Shown in pieces: positions 7,345-18,046 of a stretch of DNA of 57,407 nucleotides. The stretch is from assembly GCA_021851715.1 (NCBI GenBank), contig JAJZCR010000017.1, forward strand, positions 1-57,407. Reading direction: 5' to 3'. The translations under genes were made by a program, and so were the position numbers. The notes under the pieces are model-generated. The model made no database searches. It had not been told where the DNA came from and was given only the letters and a program-made list of their open reading frames with translations. Source of the DNA: Planctomycetota bacterium (GTDB lineage: Bacteria > Planctomycetota > Phycisphaerae > WQYP01). Every line of letters starts with the position of its first letter. Position 1 is the first letter of the stretch.

Positions 7345-8313
7345 TCAGCCCCAGCGCTCCGGGTTGACCGGGTGAACCGGACGCTTCCCAGAGGTCATGG
7401 CCAAAAGATCCTCCGCGGCCATCACTGCCATCTGTCCGCGCGTTGCCACCGTCGCACTGCCAATGTGGGGCAGCAGGATCACATTCTTTAAAGTCGCCAG
7501 GCCGGGGTTGAGTACAGGTTCTCTCTCAAAAACATCCAGGCCTGCGCCGTAGATCCGATTGTGCCGTAACGCGTCAACCAGGGCCTGTTCATCCACCAGC
7601 GGACCACGTGCGGTGTTAATTAAAATCGCCGTCGGTTTCATCAGGGCCAGTTGTTTTGCGCCGATGATATGCCGGGTTTGATCCGTCAGTGGGGCATGTA
7701 ACGAAACAAAATCCGCCTGCCGCAGTAATTGCTCAAGATCCACACGTACTGCACCGATCTGATCAAATTCCGGGTGCGGGCTGCGGGAATAGTAGATCAC
7801 CGGCATATCCAAACCGGCGGCCATCCTGGCCACCCGCAGGCCTATACGCCCCGCGCCGATGATGCCCAGCACTTTTCCCACCATGTCCATCCCGAGATAA
7901 TCCAGCGGTGCCCAGCCGCGCCATTGCCCCGCCCGCACCACCTCATCCGCCTCCACCACGCGCCGGGCGCAGGCCAGCATCAAGGCCAGGGCGATTTCCG
8001 CCGTGGCGTTGGTCAACACATCCGGCGTGTTACTTACACCAACCCCGCGCCGCGTGCATTCGGCCACATCTATGTTGTTAAATCCGACGGCGTAGTTGCT
8101 GATGGCCTTCACCCGCGGACACCGATCCAGAAATGCCGTATCAATGCAATCCGTCAGCATGGAAAGAATACCATCGCAATCCGCAGCGGCCATGACCAGT
8201 TCATCGGCAGTCATGGGTCGGTCATGAGGATTCACCTTGACCGATCCGCCGCTTCCCAGACGATCCAGACCGACTGCAGGTATGTTTCGCGTCACCAGAA
8301 ATGAATATGCCAT
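7345..8313 (-). CDS. D-2-hydroxyacid dehydrogenase (glyoxylate/hydroxypyruvate reductase type)
   Basis: 322 residues, full length for the family. Rossmann motif GIIGAGRIGLRVARMA near residue 148. Catalytic triad of the family: Arg in INTARGPLVD (about 233), Glu in FEREP (about 262) and His in LLPHIGSAT (about 280). It reduces a 2-keto acid such as glyoxylate or hydroxypyruvate with NAD(P)H; the exact substrate is not fixed by sequence. It is the last gene of the minus-strand run pgk-rpe-fabI-tsaC-alr, 10 bases after alr, with a good AGGAG site before ATG 8313. Confidence 0.85.
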   Translation of the reverse strand: MAYSFLVTRNIPAVGLDRLGSGGSVKVNPHDRPMTADELVMAAADCDGILSMLTDCIDTAFLDRCPRVKAISNYAVGFNNIDVAECTRRGVGVSNTPDVLTNATAEIALALMLACARRVVEADEVVRAGQWRGWAPLDYLGMDMVGKVLGIIGAGRIGLRVARMAAGLDMPVIYYSRSPHPEFDQIGAVRVDLEQLLRQADFVSLHAPLTDQTRHIIGAKQLALMKPTAILINTARGPLVDEQALVDALRHNRIYGAGLDVFEREPVLNPGLATLKNVILLPHIGSATVATRGQMAVMAAEDLLAMTSGKRPVHPVNPERWG

Positions 8314-8323
8314 GCAGGTTCTC

Positions 8324-9466
8324 CTACCCTGTTACCACGCGGTGCAGCCGTGCACCCAACCGCGTTGCCAATTCATAGCCGATCGTCCGGCATTGCTCCG
8401 CCAGCCGATCCATGCCATAACTCGCTGTTGGCTGATCACTGATCAAGGTCACTTCATCGCCAACGGTGGCCGCCACATCTGTAATATCCAGAATGGTTTG
8501 ATCCATGCTGATCCGCCCCACGACCGGAACTTCCCGATTCAGCACGCCGGCCACTGCCCGGCCCGACAATTCCCGCGGGTAACCATCCGCGTACCCCACC
8601 GGCACAATGGCCAGGCGGCTGGGGCGGCTTGTGCGAAAGCTGTGCCCATAACCCACACCCGTGCCCGCGGGCCTGTCATGCACCGCGGTGATCGGAGCTA
8701 CCAGTCTGGCCACAGGTTTTAAGTCCGGAATCATGTGGTTTAACGAAGGCTGCAGACCATACATGGCAATGCCCAGTCGCACCATATCCAAGCCAATATC
8801 ACCTTCATGCCACGTGCCGCCGGAATTTTGGGCATGCAGCATCACGTGCGAATGCCGCGACTTGATCGGACCTGCAATCCGGCGGAACACCGCCAGTTGC
8901 GCAGCCGTGGCCGGGCTGCCTGGCTCATCGCCATGGGACAGGTGCATATAAACGCCATCCAGCCGCAGTTCCGGCAGTGAAAGAATTTGCTCCAAAAGCC
9001 GGGGGGCTTCGGCCACGTCCACCCCCTGCCGCGTAAGGCCGGTGTCAATTTGCACATGCACCGGCACGCACATCCCGGCATTTTCTTTTCGAAGGGCCGC
9101 AGCCAAAACTCGCGACGATGCCGCGTCGGTCAGCGTCAGGCGGAGGCGACCACTGCGCAGGAAATTCCACTCTGCCGCATTAAACTCTGCGCGTTCCTGC
9201 CGGCACACCAGCGGGGCGAGCACCAGCACCGGCCTATCCCAGCCCGATGCCGCCACCTGCAGCGCTTCATCCAGCGAATACACACACACCCAGTCCATGC
9301 CAATTTCCCGCAGCAACGGAAGCAGGGCGGCCAGCCCATGGCCGTAGGCGTTAGCCTTGACCGTTGCGCACTGCAGTGCACCCTGCCCCCCCCGGTGCCG
9401 CAACAGCCGGAGATTGCCGCGTAATGCCGCTTCGCTGATCAATAATGTTCCGTGCTGCGCCATCAT
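8324..9466 (-). CDS. alr: Alanine racemase
   Basis: 380 residues, the usual size. It interconverts L- and D-alanine with PLP for peptidoglycan synthesis in the cytoplasm. The PLP-binding lysine is K37 in ATVKANAYGHG. The second catalytic residue is the Tyr of GVGYGHSF in the C-terminal beta domain, followed by GRISMDQTILDIT. The barrel motif RLGIAMYGL is present. ATG 9466 overlaps the tsaC stop (ATGA) and gives the family's usual N-terminus; a longer frame from 9517 would add 17 residues inside tsaC. Presence of alr implies a peptidoglycan wall. Confidence 0.93.
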   Translation of the reverse strand: MMAQHGTLLISEAALRGNLRLLRHRGGQGALQCATVKANAYGHGLAALLPLLREIGMDWVCVYSLDEALQVAASGWDRPVLVLAPLVCRQERAEFNAAEWNFLRSGRLRLTLTDAASSRVLAAALRKENAGMCVPVHVQIDTGLTRQGVDVAEAPRLLEQILSLPELRLDGVYMHLSHGDEPGSPATAAQLAVFRRIAGPIKSRHSHVMLHAQNSGGTWHEGDIGLDMVRLGIAMYGLQPSLNHMIPDLKPVARLVAPITAVHDRPAGTGVGYGHSFRTSRPSRLAIVPVGYADGYPRELSGRAVAGVLNREVPVVGRISMDQTILDITDVAATVGDEVTLISDQPTASYGMDRLAEQCRTIGYELATRLGARLHRVVTG

Positions 9467-10485
9467 GGCGGCCACTCCTGCGATGCACGCCTGATCCGAT
9501 CGCGAATGGCCGTCCATACATCACCCCGATCCGGCGGCATTTCAATCAAGATCAAATCATAACTGCGGCTGTCGGCCGTTCGCAGATTTTTATACAAGTG
9601 CCGCGCGCACTGCTCGCCATTCTCAGACAGGTGAATCAGCACCTCCTGACGGACCGCCGGCACAGACTTTTCACAGCTTAAACGCACGACTCGCGCCCTG
9701 GGCCGATACCGGTCCAGCCAGGTTCTCACCTGAGGCCACTCTCCCCGAAGATACCGGTAAGTCGGTGTAACCGGCGCGTAATGCCGTTTCGACATGCCCG
9801 GACTTTTTGCTGCGGCATGGCCGCTCATGGAGATTGTCCCGATGGCTCTGGCTCTGGTCCCGAGCTTTCTGCGCAGGGCCTCTTGCAGCATTTCCACCGT
9901 GACGCTGCCCGGCCGAAGCACTACCGGCGGATCAACCGTCAGATCAATCACCGTCGATTCCACACCCACCCGGCATCGTCCACCATCCAGAATCAGCGGT
10001 ATGCGCCCCTCAAGCTCCGCCAGCACATCCGCGGCCGTCGTCGGTGAAACATGTCCGGATAAATTCGCACTCGGTGCTGCAATGGGGCGTCCCAAGGCCG
10101 CGAGTAAACGCTGCGCAGCCCTATGGGCCGGGCAGCGCACGGCCATGGTCGGCAAGCCCGCTGAAACCTCCGCCGGAATTTTTGCTCCACGACCCACCAC
10201 CATGGTTAAAGGCCCCGGCCAGAAACGCCTGGCCAGAATCCGCGCCACGTCGTCAAAGCCCACCGCGTAATCTTCCGCCTGCCGCTGGTCCAGTACATGC
10301 ACAATCAGCGGGTTATCAGCGGGCCGCCGTTTCACCTTATAAATCCGGCGAACGGCCGCCGCCTGAGTGGCATCCGCCCCCAGGCCATACACCGTTTCGG
10401 TGGCAAATGCGACCAGTTGACCCGCGCGCAACAAGGCTGCGGCTTCCACTATTCCCTCGCCTGCCGCTCGAACCAGTGTTTTCAC
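9463..10485 (-). CDS. L-threonylcarbamoyladenylate synthase (Sua5/YrdC family)
   Basis: 340 residues from GTG 10485. It forms threonylcarbamoyl-AMP from threonine, bicarbonate and ATP for the t6A37 modification of ANN-decoding tRNAs. The YrdC domain fills residues 1-200: VAFATETVYGLGADA, KVKRRPADNPLIVHV, and the PSANLSGHVSPT stretch. The C-terminal extension of about 130 residues is the Sua5 domain, so this is the long Sua5 type rather than the short TsaC. The start is uncertain: GTG 10485 follows the fabI stop directly, while ATGs at 10521 and 10515 would overlap fabI. The stop overlaps alr. Confidence 0.85.
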   Translation of the reverse strand: MKTLVRAAGEGIVEAAALLRAGQLVAFATETVYGLGADATQAAAVRRIYKVKRRPADNPLIVHVLDQRQAEDYAVGFDDVARILARRFWPGPLTMVVGRGAKIPAEVSAGLPTMAVRCPAHRAAQRLLAALGRPIAAPSANLSGHVSPTTAADVLAELEGRIPLILDGGRCRVGVESTVIDLTVDPPVVLRPGSVTVEMLQEALRRKLGTRARAIGTISMSGHAAAKSPGMSKRHYAPVTPTYRYLRGEWPQVRTWLDRYRPRARVVRLSCEKSVPAVRQEVLIHLSENGEQCARHLYKNLRTADSRSYDLILIEMPPDRGDVWTAIRDRIRRASQEWPP

Positions 10486-10486
10486 T

Positions 10487-11269
10487 TTACCAGCCAACGA
10501 TGTTGTAGCCGCCATCCACATAAATGGTTTCGCCGGTGACACCGCTTGAAAGATCACTGCACAGGTAAATGGCGGTCTTGCCCACATGCACTGCCGCCGT
10601 ATCGCCATTCCACGGCAACGGCGATTTTTCCGTGTAGTGAGCCATCATTTTATCGATATCCCCTATGCCCCGGGCGGCCATGGTTTTAATGGCTCCGGCA
10701 CTGATCGCATTGACGCGCACGTGCTTTTCATGCCGGCCCAGCTCCGCCGCCAGGTACCGCACGGAACATTCCAGCGCCGCCTTGGCCACCGCCATGACGT
10801 TGTACATCGGAATAAATTTCTCCGCCCCCAGGTAACTCATCGTCACAATGCTCCCATCAACATTCATCAGCGGCACCGCCGCGCGGGACAGCGCCACGAG
10901 TGAATAGGCGCTGATATCCAGCGCCGTTCGCCACGCTTCCCGGCTCGTCTGAAGAAACGGATTGTGCAAAGCCTCCCCCGGGGCAAAGGCCAGCGAATGA
11001 ATGAGAATATCAAAGCTCCCGAATTTTTCCGCCGTCACCTCAAACACCCGCCCGATATCCTCATCCTTGCTGACATCGCACGGAACCAGAAACTTCGGCC
11101 CAAAAGGTTCCACCGCTTTCACCACGCGGCGTTCGATTTTCTCCCCCGGCAAAAAAGAGAACGCCAGTTCACAACCATGGTGATGCAATTGCTCCGCAAT
11201 ATGCCACCCGATTGAATATTCATTCAACACGCCAAATACAAGTGCCTTTTTACCCGCCAATAGCGCCAT
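10487..11269 (-). CDS. fabI: Enoyl-[acyl-carrier-protein] reductase (NADH), FabI type
   Basis: 260 residues, the size of FabI. Last reductive step of the type II fatty acid elongation cycle. SDR fold with the FabI-style glycine motif GVLNEYSIGWHIAE in place of TGxxxGIG. The catalytic Tyr-x6-Lys is in MYNVMAVAKAALE, and the tail ends in the family's ETIYVDGGYNIVGW. A ribosome site AAGGGGA precedes ATG 11269. It lies between rpe (57 bases upstream) and tsaC. Confidence 0.93.
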   Translation of the reverse strand: MALLAGKKALVFGVLNEYSIGWHIAEQLHHHGCELAFSFLPGEKIERRVVKAVEPFGPKFLVPCDVSKDEDIGRVFEVTAEKFGSFDILIHSLAFAPGEALHNPFLQTSREAWRTALDISAYSLVALSRAAVPLMNVDGSIVTMSYLGAEKFIPMYNVMAVAKAALECSVRYLAAELGRHEKHVRVNAISAGAIKTMAARGIGDIDKMMAHYTEKSPLPWNGDTAAVHVGKTAIYLCSDLSSGVTGETIYVDGGYNIVGW

Positions 11270-11325
11270 ACAATGTTCCCCTTGTTAAAACTTACCCAGT
11301 CTGCAGGGTTTCACCGAGAATCGCC

Positions 11326-12018
11326 TTAACGCGGATAGTCGCCGCGCAGCATTCTTATCGCCGACACCCTGTCTTCACCGTGAAACACCGCCGCTCCCGC
11401 CACCAGCACATCCGCTCCGGCTTCCAGCGCATCGTGCGCCGTGCGGAGCCCGATGCCCCCATCAATGGACAACCGTTGGTGCGGCCCCAGTCGATGTCGC
11501 AGCCAGCGCACTTTTTCCAGTGTCTGGGGAATAAAATTCTGCCCCGTAAACCCGGGATGCACACTCATCACCAGCACCAGATCCACCACCGACAGAACAC
11601 TCTCCAGCGTTTCCGCCGGCGTTTCCGGATTTAATGATATGCCCGCCGTGAGGCCATGATCGTGAATGCTCTTAATGACCTCCATCGCTCCAAATGATTT
11701 GAGCCCCGGCGCCTCGATATGAAACGTAATGCTGCCGGCTCCCGCATCCACAAACGGCTTGATGAAATCCTGAGGATCCGTCACCATCAGATGCACATCC
11801 TGCATCAGCCGGCAGGAACGCGCCAGCGCCAGCGACACATCCGGACCCATCGTCAGATTCGGTACAAAATGCCCATCCATTACATCCACGTGAATGAGAT
11901 CCGCACCCGCGTGTTCCACATCCGCTGCTTCCTCGCCCAGGCGGGCGAAATCCGCGGCCAGAATGGATGGTGCAATCAATGGCAAATGCGGCGGACGGAC
12001 AAAAATATTATTCATCAT
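11326..12018 (-). CDS. rpe: Ribulose-phosphate 3-epimerase
   Basis: 230 residues from ATG 12018. Interconverts ribulose-5-phosphate and xylulose-5-phosphate (pentose phosphate pathway). TIM barrel with [15 protein letters not shown] at the start, [16 protein letters not shown] (metal-binding His and catalytic Asp), [17 protein letters not shown], and SIDGGI (second catalytic Asp). The frame stays open to 12060 by a TTG start overlapping the pgk stop, which would add 14 Arg-rich residues; the family N-terminus favours 12018. Confidence 0.93.
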   Translation of the reverse strand: MMNNIFVRPPHLPLIAPSILAADFARLGEEAADVEHAGADLIHVDVMDGHFVPNLTMGPDVSLALARSCRLMQDVHLMVTDPQDFIKPFVDAGAGSITFHIEAPGLKSFGAMEVIKSIHDHGLTAGISLNPETPAETLESVLSVVDLVLVMSVHPGFTGQNFIPQTLEKVRWLRHRLGPHQRLSIDGGIGLRTAHDALEAGADVLVAGAAVFHGEDRVSAIRMLRGDYPR

Positions 12019-12056
12019 GCAGCCATCCATCAGCCGCCCTCGCGGCCTTGCCCGTT

Positions 12057-13250
12057 TCAAACATTATCGAGAATATCAATACACGCAAACCCGCGACCTT
12101 CCATAAACTCCAGGCTCGCCCCGCCCCCGGTGGATACATGTGACACCTTATCCGCAAGGCCGAATTTCTCAATTGCCGCCGCCGAATCGCCGCCCCCGAT
12201 GATCGTCACCGCATCACTGTCGGTGGAGATTTTTGCCAGCATATTCGCAATCGCCCGCGTACCGGCCTGAAACGGCTTCTTTTCAAATACGCCCATCGGT
12301 CCGTTCCATACCACCGTCCGCGCGGACTGGAGTATCTTTTCGTAAAGCTGGATGGTTTTCGGGCCGATATCGAAGCCCTCCATTCCATCCGGAATATCGC
12401 CTTCCACCACACGGGTGACCGCATGATCCGTCATTTCCGCGGCAATCACGTTATCTACCGGCAGAATCAATTTCCGGCCGGCAGCTTCCAGCAGCTTCCG
12501 GGCCAATTCCACCTTGTCTTTTTCGCACAGGGATTTCCCGATTTTCTTTCCCTGCGCCAGAAAAAAGGTGTAGGCCATGGCCCCGCCGATCAGCACGGAA
12601 TCCGCTTTGCCAAGCAAATTTTCAATCACCGCGATTTTATCGGAAACTTTTGCCCCACCTAGAATGGCCACGAATGGCCGCCGCGGATGTTCCAGGGCGT
12701 CCCCCAGAAATTTCAGTTCTTTTTCAATTAAGAAGCCGATGGCCCGTTTACCGGCACCGATTTTCTCCGCGACGCCGTAGGTGGATGCATGTTGCCGATG
12801 CGCTGTGCCAAATGCATCGTTCACATAGCATTGACCCAGCGCCGCCAGCTCGGCCGCCAGAACGGGATCATTTTTTTCCTCACCGCTGTGAAACCGTGTA
12901 TTTTCCAGCAGCACCACGTCGCCATTCTTCATGCCGTTCACGATCGCCGCCGCCGCCGGGCCGACGCAATCCGATGCCATGGCCACTTTTCGCTTGAGCA
13001 ATTCACCCAGCCGCACCGCCACCGGCCGCAGCGAAAATTTCGGGTTCGGCCCCCCTTTGGGCCGCCCCAGATGGCTCATCAATACTGCACGACCGCCACG
13101 CTCGATAATGCTGTTGATGGTCGGCAAAGCCGCCACAATCCGCCGGTCATCGGTGATGCTGCCCGCATCATCCAGCGGCACATTAAAATCCACTCGTACC
13201 AAAACCTTTTGATCACGAACCTCGAGTTGCGATACCGTTTTCTTGGCCAT
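12057..13250 (-). CDS. pgk: Phosphoglycerate kinase
   Basis: 397 residues, standard length. Transfers phosphate between 1,3-bisphosphoglycerate and ADP in glycolysis. Signature [14 protein letters not shown] at residues 14-27, substrate-binding [20 protein letters not shown], lysine-rich [14 protein letters not shown], and the nucleotide-binding GGGDSAAAI near the C-terminus. It is the first gene of the minus-strand run that continues with rpe and fabI; the promoter should lie in 13251-13643, but no clear hexamer pair was found on that strand. Confidence 0.95.
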   Translation of the reverse strand: MAKKTVSQLEVRDQKVLVRVDFNVPLDDAGSITDDRRIVAALPTINSIIERGGRAVLMSHLGRPKGGPNPKFSLRPVAVRLGELLKRKVAMASDCVGPAAAAIVNGMKNGDVVLLENTRFHSGEEKNDPVLAAELAALGQCYVNDAFGTAHRQHASTYGVAEKIGAGKRAIGFLIEKELKFLGDALEHPRRPFVAILGGAKVSDKIAVIENLLGKADSVLIGGAMAYTFFLAQGKKIGKSLCEKDKVELARKLLEAAGRKLILPVDNVIAAEMTDHAVTRVVEGDIPDGMEGFDIGPKTIQLYEKILQSARTVVWNGPMGVFEKKPFQAGTRAIANMLAKISTDSDAVTIIGGGDSAAAIEKFGLADKVSHVSTGGGASLEFMEGRGFACIDILDNV

Positions 13251-13643
13251 TGACGTTTATATTCCCCATTCGGTCCATCGGTCCATGTTCTCCGCACTTA
13301 CGTCATCACTCTGATGAACCATCGCGGGAAACCACAACGCCATGCTATGGATTCTTGGCCCATCGGTCAAGAATGGCGGGCGTGGTCAAATTTTGCGGCA
13401 ACTGCCCAAACCTGATCGCAAGCCGCGTCCGAGGCGATTTGGCCCGGCTCCGGCTAGGTCGGGGCTGCGCCCCTCCCTGCGCCTACACCGGGCCGCCACA
13501 CCGCCGGGGAATCAATGTCAGGGTGACATTTCTACTTCTTGACAACACAACCAATTCGGCGCTTTTGGCAGTTTTTTTGTTAGGCACTATAATCAATAAT
13601 TCGGTTTTTGCGGTCCTAACACGACCCCGATACTGGAGATTTT
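13251..13643. other. Divergent intergenic region pgk/uvrA
   Basis: 393 bases between divergently transcribed pgk and uvrA. It contains the uvrA promoter (13565-13593). The remaining sequence holds GC-rich stretches with no open frame of family-like character. No SOS-box (CTG-N10-CAG) was found by eye near the uvrA promoter. Confidence 0.6.
13565..13593 (+). promoter_or_regulatory. Sigma-70 type promoter of uvrA
   Basis: TTGGCA at 13565-13570, 17-base spacer, perfect TATAAT at 13588-13593. Expected start near 13600, giving a leader of about 44 bases before GTG 13644. Confidence 0.65.
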
Positions 13644-16478
13644 GTGGCTCTTAAATGCATCAGAATTACTGGAGCCAGGGAACATAACCTCAAAAGTGTG
13701 AGCCTGGACATTCCACGCGACCAACTCGTGGTCGTCACTGGTCTGTCCGGCTCCGGAAAAAGCTCTCTCGCGTTTGATACCATTTACGCGGAAGGGCAGC
13801 GGAAATATGTAGAATCGCTTTCCGCCTACGCCCGGCAATTTCTGGAACAGATGCAAAAGCCGGATTGTGATGAAATCGAAGGCCTGCCGCCCACCATCGC
13901 CATTGAACAGCGCAGCGGAAGCACCAACCCCCGTTCCACCGTCGCCACCACCACTGAAATTTACGACTACCTGCGACTTCTCTTTGCCCGCGTGGGCCGG
14001 CCCCATTGCTGGACCTGCGGCAAACCCATCGCCTCGCAAAGCCCCTCCCAAATTGTGGATAACGTACTTGCCTGGCCTGAAGGCTCTAAAATCATGGTGC
14101 TTTCGCCGCTCGTGCGCGGGCAAAAGGGCACCCACCGGGAGGTGCTCGAAGCCATGACCCGCCAAGGCTTCATTCGTTGCCGCATTGACGGCACTTTTAC
14201 CGAGATCAAAGCCGCGGCCGCCCTTGATAAAAAACTTGCCCACACCCTGGAGGCCGTCGTAGACCGGCTGGTCATCAAGCCCGAAATCCGTACGCGACTG
14301 GCGGATTCCGTCGAACTCGCGCTCAAGCTGGCTGATGGCCTGGTGATCATCGCCCGCGACGAGGGCGGCACATGGGTAGACATCACTTATTCGGCGCGCT
14401 GGGCCTGCCCGGATCATCCCGGCAATTCGCTCGAAGAGCTTTCGCCCCGGCTGTTTTCCTTCAACAGTCCGTATGGAGCCTGCACCAAATGCGACGGGTT
14501 GGGCACCATCCTCGAATTTGATCCGGACCTGATTGTCGCCGACCCGACGCTTTCCCTTTCCCAAGGGGCCATCGAAGCTTTCCGCCGCAACGGCAAACGC
14601 ATGAACATCTACTACAATCGTCTCCTGGCCCGCTTCTGCCAGGATTTTGACGTGTCGGCCGACCAGCCCTTCAAGGATCTGCCCAAAAAAACCCGCGATT
14701 TAATCATGCATGGCCCCAAGGCCAAAGGGGCCTTACGCGCCGGCCTGACCTTTGAAGGCGTGATCCCCAACCTGCAACGCCGCTGGGAAAATACCGAGAG
14801 CGAATTTGTCAAAACACGGCTCCACCATTACCTCAGCGAACAGCCCTGTGAAACCTGCCACGGCGACCGCCTCAAAGCCCAGGCCCTGGCCGTGCGCATC
14901 GCGGATCGCAATATCCGCGACATCGTGCGCCTCACCGTCACACAGGCTCTGAGCTTTTTCAATCGGTTGGAGCTGGCCGGCGAACAACTGCTTATCGCCG
15001 CCCCCATCCTCAAAGAAATAAAATCCCGCCTCGGCTTTATGAATGATGTCGGCCTGGAATACCTCACGCTGGACCGCCAAACCGGCACGCTTTCCGGCGG
15101 CGAAGCACAACGCATCCGCCTGGCCACCCAGGTAGGATCAGGCCTGGTTGGCGTGTGCTACGTGCTCGATGAACCCACCATCGGCCTGCATCAACGTGAC
15201 AACGATCGCCTCATCCGCACGCTACGTCATCTGACCAACATCGGCAACACCGTGATTGTCGTGGAACACGATGAAGATACCATCCGCGCCGCCGACTGGC
15301 TCATCGATGTCGGACCAGCCGCGGGTTCCCATGGCGGGCGCATCATCGCCCAGGGCACCGTGCCCCAGGTGCTGCAATCCAAAGACAGCATCACCGCCCG
15401 CTACCTCACCGGCGAATACCAGATTCCCCTACCCAGCCGGCGGCGGACCGTCGATATGAAGCACTTTGTCGAGGTCATCGGCGCACGTGAAAATAATTTG
15501 CGCGGCATCAATGTCAAGTTTCCACTCGGAGCCATGATCTGCGTTACCGGGGTTTCCGGCTCAGGCAAATCCTCGCTGGTCAATCGCATTCTGCTCGCCG
15601 GCCTCAAGCGATCGTTATACGGCAGCAAGGAACGACCCGGCCTGCACACGCGGATCCAGGGAATGGATCAGATTGACAAGGTCATCGAAATTGATCAGTC
15701 TCCGATTGGCCGCACCCCGCGCAGCAACCCCGCCACCTACACCGGGGTCTTTGATCTCATCCGCCAGCTCTATGCCAAAACCCGCGAGGCCCGCATGCGC
15801 GGCTATCAACTCGGCCGCTTCAGCTTCAACGTGAAGGGCGGCCGCTGCGAAGCCTGCCAGGGCCAGGGCACCAAGCGCATTGAAATGCACTTTTTGCCCG
15901 ATGTCTTTGTCACCTGCGAAGAATGCAAGGGCACCCGCTACAACCGCGAGACGCTGGAAGTCAAATACCGCGGCAAGTCCATCGCCGATGTGCTGGCCAT
16001 GCGCATTGAAGAATCGCTGCAATTTTTTGAAAGTTTTTCCGCCATCAAGGCCCTGCTGCAGGCCCTCAACGACGTTGGATTAGCATACCTGGAACTCGGC
16101 CAGTCCAGTACCACCCTTTCCGGCGGAGAAGCCCAGCGCGTCAAGCTGGCTTCAGAACTAGGCAAGCCCGGCACAGGCCACACCCTTTACGTATTGGACG
16201 AACCCACCACCGGCCTGCACTTCGCCGATATCCACAATCTTCTGGGCGTACTCAACCGCCTCACGGACCATGGCAATACCGTGGTGGTCATTGAACACAA
16301 TCTGGATGTCATCAAATGTGCCGACTGGATTATTGATTTAGGCCCGGAAGGCGGTGCGGGCGGCGGCCAGGTGGTGGCCGTTGGCACACCCGAGCAAGTG
16401 GCCGAAATGCCCGCAAGCCATACCGGCCGTTATCTTCAGCAGAAGTTAAAGCCTGTGATGGAAAAGGCCGTTGGTTAA
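13644..16478 (+). CDS. uvrA: Excinuclease ABC subunit A
   Basis: 944 residues, the family's usual length. Damage-recognition ATPase of nucleotide excision repair, acting with UvrB and UvrC. Two ABC modules are visible: Walker [15 protein letters not shown] near residue 31 and [12 protein letters not shown] near 635; ABC signatures [12 protein letters not shown] and [12 protein letters not shown]. The C-terminal zinc finger (CEACQGQG...[10 protein letters not shown]) is intact, and an N-terminal CWTCGK / CTKCDG pair is present. The start is GTG with a GGAG site 5-8 bases upstream. nnrE follows 42 bases later. Confidence 0.97.
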   Translation: MALKCIRITGAREHNLKSVSLDIPRDQLVVVTGLSGSGKSSLAFDTIYAEGQRKYVESLSAYARQFLEQMQKPDCDEIEGLPPTIAIEQRSGSTNPRSTVATTTEIYDYLRLLFARVGRPHCWTCGKPIASQSPSQIVDNVLAWPEGSKIMVLSPLVRGQKGTHREVLEAMTRQGFIRCRIDGTFTEIKAAAALDKKLAHTLEAVVDRLVIKPEIRTRLADSVELALKLADGLVIIARDEGGTWVDITYSARWACPDHPGNSLEELSPRLFSFNSPYGACTKCDGLGTILEFDPDLIVADPTLSLSQGAIEAFRRNGKRMNIYYNRLLARFCQDFDVSADQPFKDLPKKTRDLIMHGPKAKGALRAGLTFEGVIPNLQRRWENTESEFVKTRLHHYLSEQPCETCHGDRLKAQALAVRIADRNIRDIVRLTVTQALSFFNRLELAGEQLLIAAPILKEIKSRLGFMNDVGLEYLTLDRQTGTLSGGEAQRIRLATQVGSGLVGVCYVLDEPTIGLHQRDNDRLIRTLRHLTNIGNTVIVVEHDEDTIRAADWLIDVGPAAGSHGGRIIAQGTVPQVLQSKDSITARYLTGEYQIPLPSRRRTVDMKHFVEVIGARENNLRGINVKFPLGAMICVTGVSGSGKSSLVNRILLAGLKRSLYGSKERPGLHTRIQGMDQIDKVIEIDQSPIGRTPRSNPATYTGVFDLIRQLYAKTREARMRGYQLGRFSFNVKGGRCEACQGQGTKRIEMHFLPDVFVTCEECKGTRYNRETLEVKYRGKSIADVLAMRIEESLQFFESFSAIKALLQALNDVGLAYLELGQSSTTLSGGEAQRVKLASELGKPGTGHTLYVLDEPTTGLHFADIHNLLGVLNRLTDHGNTVVVIEHNLDVIKCADWIIDLGPEGGAGGGQVVAVGTPEQVAEMPASHTGRYLQQKLKPVMEKAVG

Positions 16479-16520
16479 AGCCCTCGCCATCATCTCTCCC
16501 GCTCTCCAGGAGATTTCGCC

Positions 16521-17228
16521 ATGTCTGCATTTTCCCACGCCACCCTGTGGTTCAACCGCCGCAGCCTCCAGGAAGTGGACCGCCGCTGTGAGGAGCAATT
16601 TCATCTTCCCGTAACAGCCCTGATGGAAAATGCCGGCACCGGAGTCGCCCATATTGTCACGCGCTATACCGCGCCCGGCGAATCGATTCTGGCGCTCTGC
16701 GGTGCAGGCAATAACGGCGGTGATGCCCTGGTGGCGGCGCGGCACCTGGCCAATCGCGGCTATCAAGTTCATGTGATGCTCACCTCCCCTGCAGAAAAGT
16801 TTCGCCCCGCCGCCGCCGGCCAACTCGCCACCATTCACGCCATGGATATTCCCATCACCGATATTTCCGCCGGCGATGCGCCATTCGCCCGCTGGCTGGC
16901 CGCCACCGGCGAGAGCGCCAGCATCGTGGACGGCATGTTCGGTACCGGCCTGTCCCGCCCCCTTCAAGGGTCCGTACTGGCCCTGGTCGCGGCGGTCAAT
17001 GCGGCCGAACACCTCGTCATCAGTGTGGATATTCCATCCGGACTGGATTGTGACACCGGAGAGCCGCTGGGACTGGCCATCCGTGCCGGCCACACCGTAA
17101 GCTTCTGCGGTATGAAAATCGGTTTCGTCCAGGCTTGCGCCCCCACGTACACCGGCCAGCTATCGATCGCCGATATCGGTGTTCCGGCCACCCTGCTACG
17201 CGAACTGGCCCTTCCCGCTCCCGATTAA
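16521..17228 (+). CDS. nnrE: NAD(P)H-hydrate epimerase (YjeF N-terminal domain)
   Basis: 235 residues. Epimerises the R and S forms of damaged NAD(P)H hydrates for repair. YjeF_N motifs: ALMENAGTGVAHIV, ALCGAGNNGGDALVAARHL, DGMFGTGLSRPLQG, and ISVDIPSGLDCDTGEP with the catalytic Asp. Only the epimerase domain is present; the ADP-dependent dehydratase (NnrD) that is often fused is absent and must be encoded elsewhere. An AGGAG site lies before ATG 16521. Confidence 0.88.
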   Translation: MSAFSHATLWFNRRSLQEVDRRCEEQFHLPVTALMENAGTGVAHIVTRYTAPGESILALCGAGNNGGDALVAARHLANRGYQVHVMLTSPAEKFRPAAAGQLATIHAMDIPITDISAGDAPFARWLAATGESASIVDGMFGTGLSRPLQGSVLALVAAVNAAEHLVISVDIPSGLDCDTGEPLGLAIRAGHTVSFCGMKIGFVQACAPTYTGQLSIADIGVPATLLRELALPAPD

Positions 17229-17376
17229 CAAAGCACTACCACCTGACCGGAAAGCAGCGGCCCACAAGCCTAGGAAGCCGGCATCACCACTCCCGGTTAA
17301 CCGAATCGGATCCAGTGGCGGAAGAAACACAAAGCCCATGAACCATGGCGTACTTTCTTATCATCGCGTGGCCAGG

Positions 17377-17973
17377 CTATATCTCATGGTGCAGTTTCAT
17401 CAGGCGCGGGCTGGTCAACAACATCAACTCCACCCGCTCAAAATGGGTCAGCCACTCGGTGGTATTGGCTGCCAGCAAATCCTGCGGCGGGGCCACTAAG
17501 CCCGTTGGGCAACTCGCCCCGTGCCGTTGTGCCGCCTTATGGCGATAGGTGGCAAGAGTTCGTTCGCCGAAGCGTTCACATTCAAACCCATCCTCTGATA
17601 AAAACAGCAGCACCGGAACCCGTGGAGCACCGCATATTGAAAGCTCGTTGGCGAGCAGCGTATCCGGATCACCGGACTTCGGATCAAATTTTTGAACCCG
17701 GTGAATAAACCGCAGCTCAATCATGGAGGACGCCGTCGCAAAATGCTGAAAAATCGGGCAGGCGTTGACGCAGTCGCCGCACCACACCCCCGCCATACAC
17801 AACACCTGTATTTTCCGGCGAAAGCCGGCCAGCAGGGCTTTTTGTTCCGGCAAAAGAGTTACCTTATCAAAAATCGCCTGCCAGCGCTGCCGATGCTCCG
17901 CAGTGCCATGCTCCTGAAGAAATTGCTGGTAAGGCAGGGCCCGTTCAAAACAGGATTGAAAGTCAAAAGTCAT
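17377..17973 (-). CDS. Thioredoxin-fold protein with a CGDC motif
   Basis: 198 residues, no signal peptide, so cytoplasmic. A helical N-terminal part (about 1-50) precedes a thioredoxin-like domain with the motif VWCGDCVNACP in place of WCGPC, and the strand APRVPVLLFLSEDG supplies the cis-Pro region. Such proteins are usually called thioredoxin family proteins; substrate unknown. An AAGGAG site precedes ATG 17973. It faces nnrE tail to tail, with about 150 bases between and no strong terminator hairpin. Confidence 0.7.
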   Translation of the reverse strand: MTFDFQSCFERALPYQQFLQEHGTAEHRQRWQAIFDKVTLLPEQKALLAGFRRKIQVLCMAGVWCGDCVNACPIFQHFATASSMIELRFIHRVQKFDPKSGDPDTLLANELSICGAPRVPVLLFLSEDGFECERFGERTLATYRHKAAQRHGASCPTGLVAPPQDLLAANTTEWLTHFERVELMLLTSPRLMKLHHEI

Positions 17974-18046
17974 CGGCGACGCTCCTTTTTATCATCATGT
18001 TTATCATCATGACGCCGTGAAGATTATAGCCAGATATTGCCGGAAA

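Noticed and set aside
13539..13544. Perfect TTGACA upstream of uvrA as a -35 box
   Set aside because: The only good -10 (13588-13593) is 43 bases away; TTGGCA at 13565-13570 has the right 17-base spacing instead.
17987..18010. Tandem 'tttatcatcatg' repeat upstream of the thioredoxin-fold gene
   Set aside because: Only two units, no palindrome and no promoter-like hexamers with correct spacing; probably chance.
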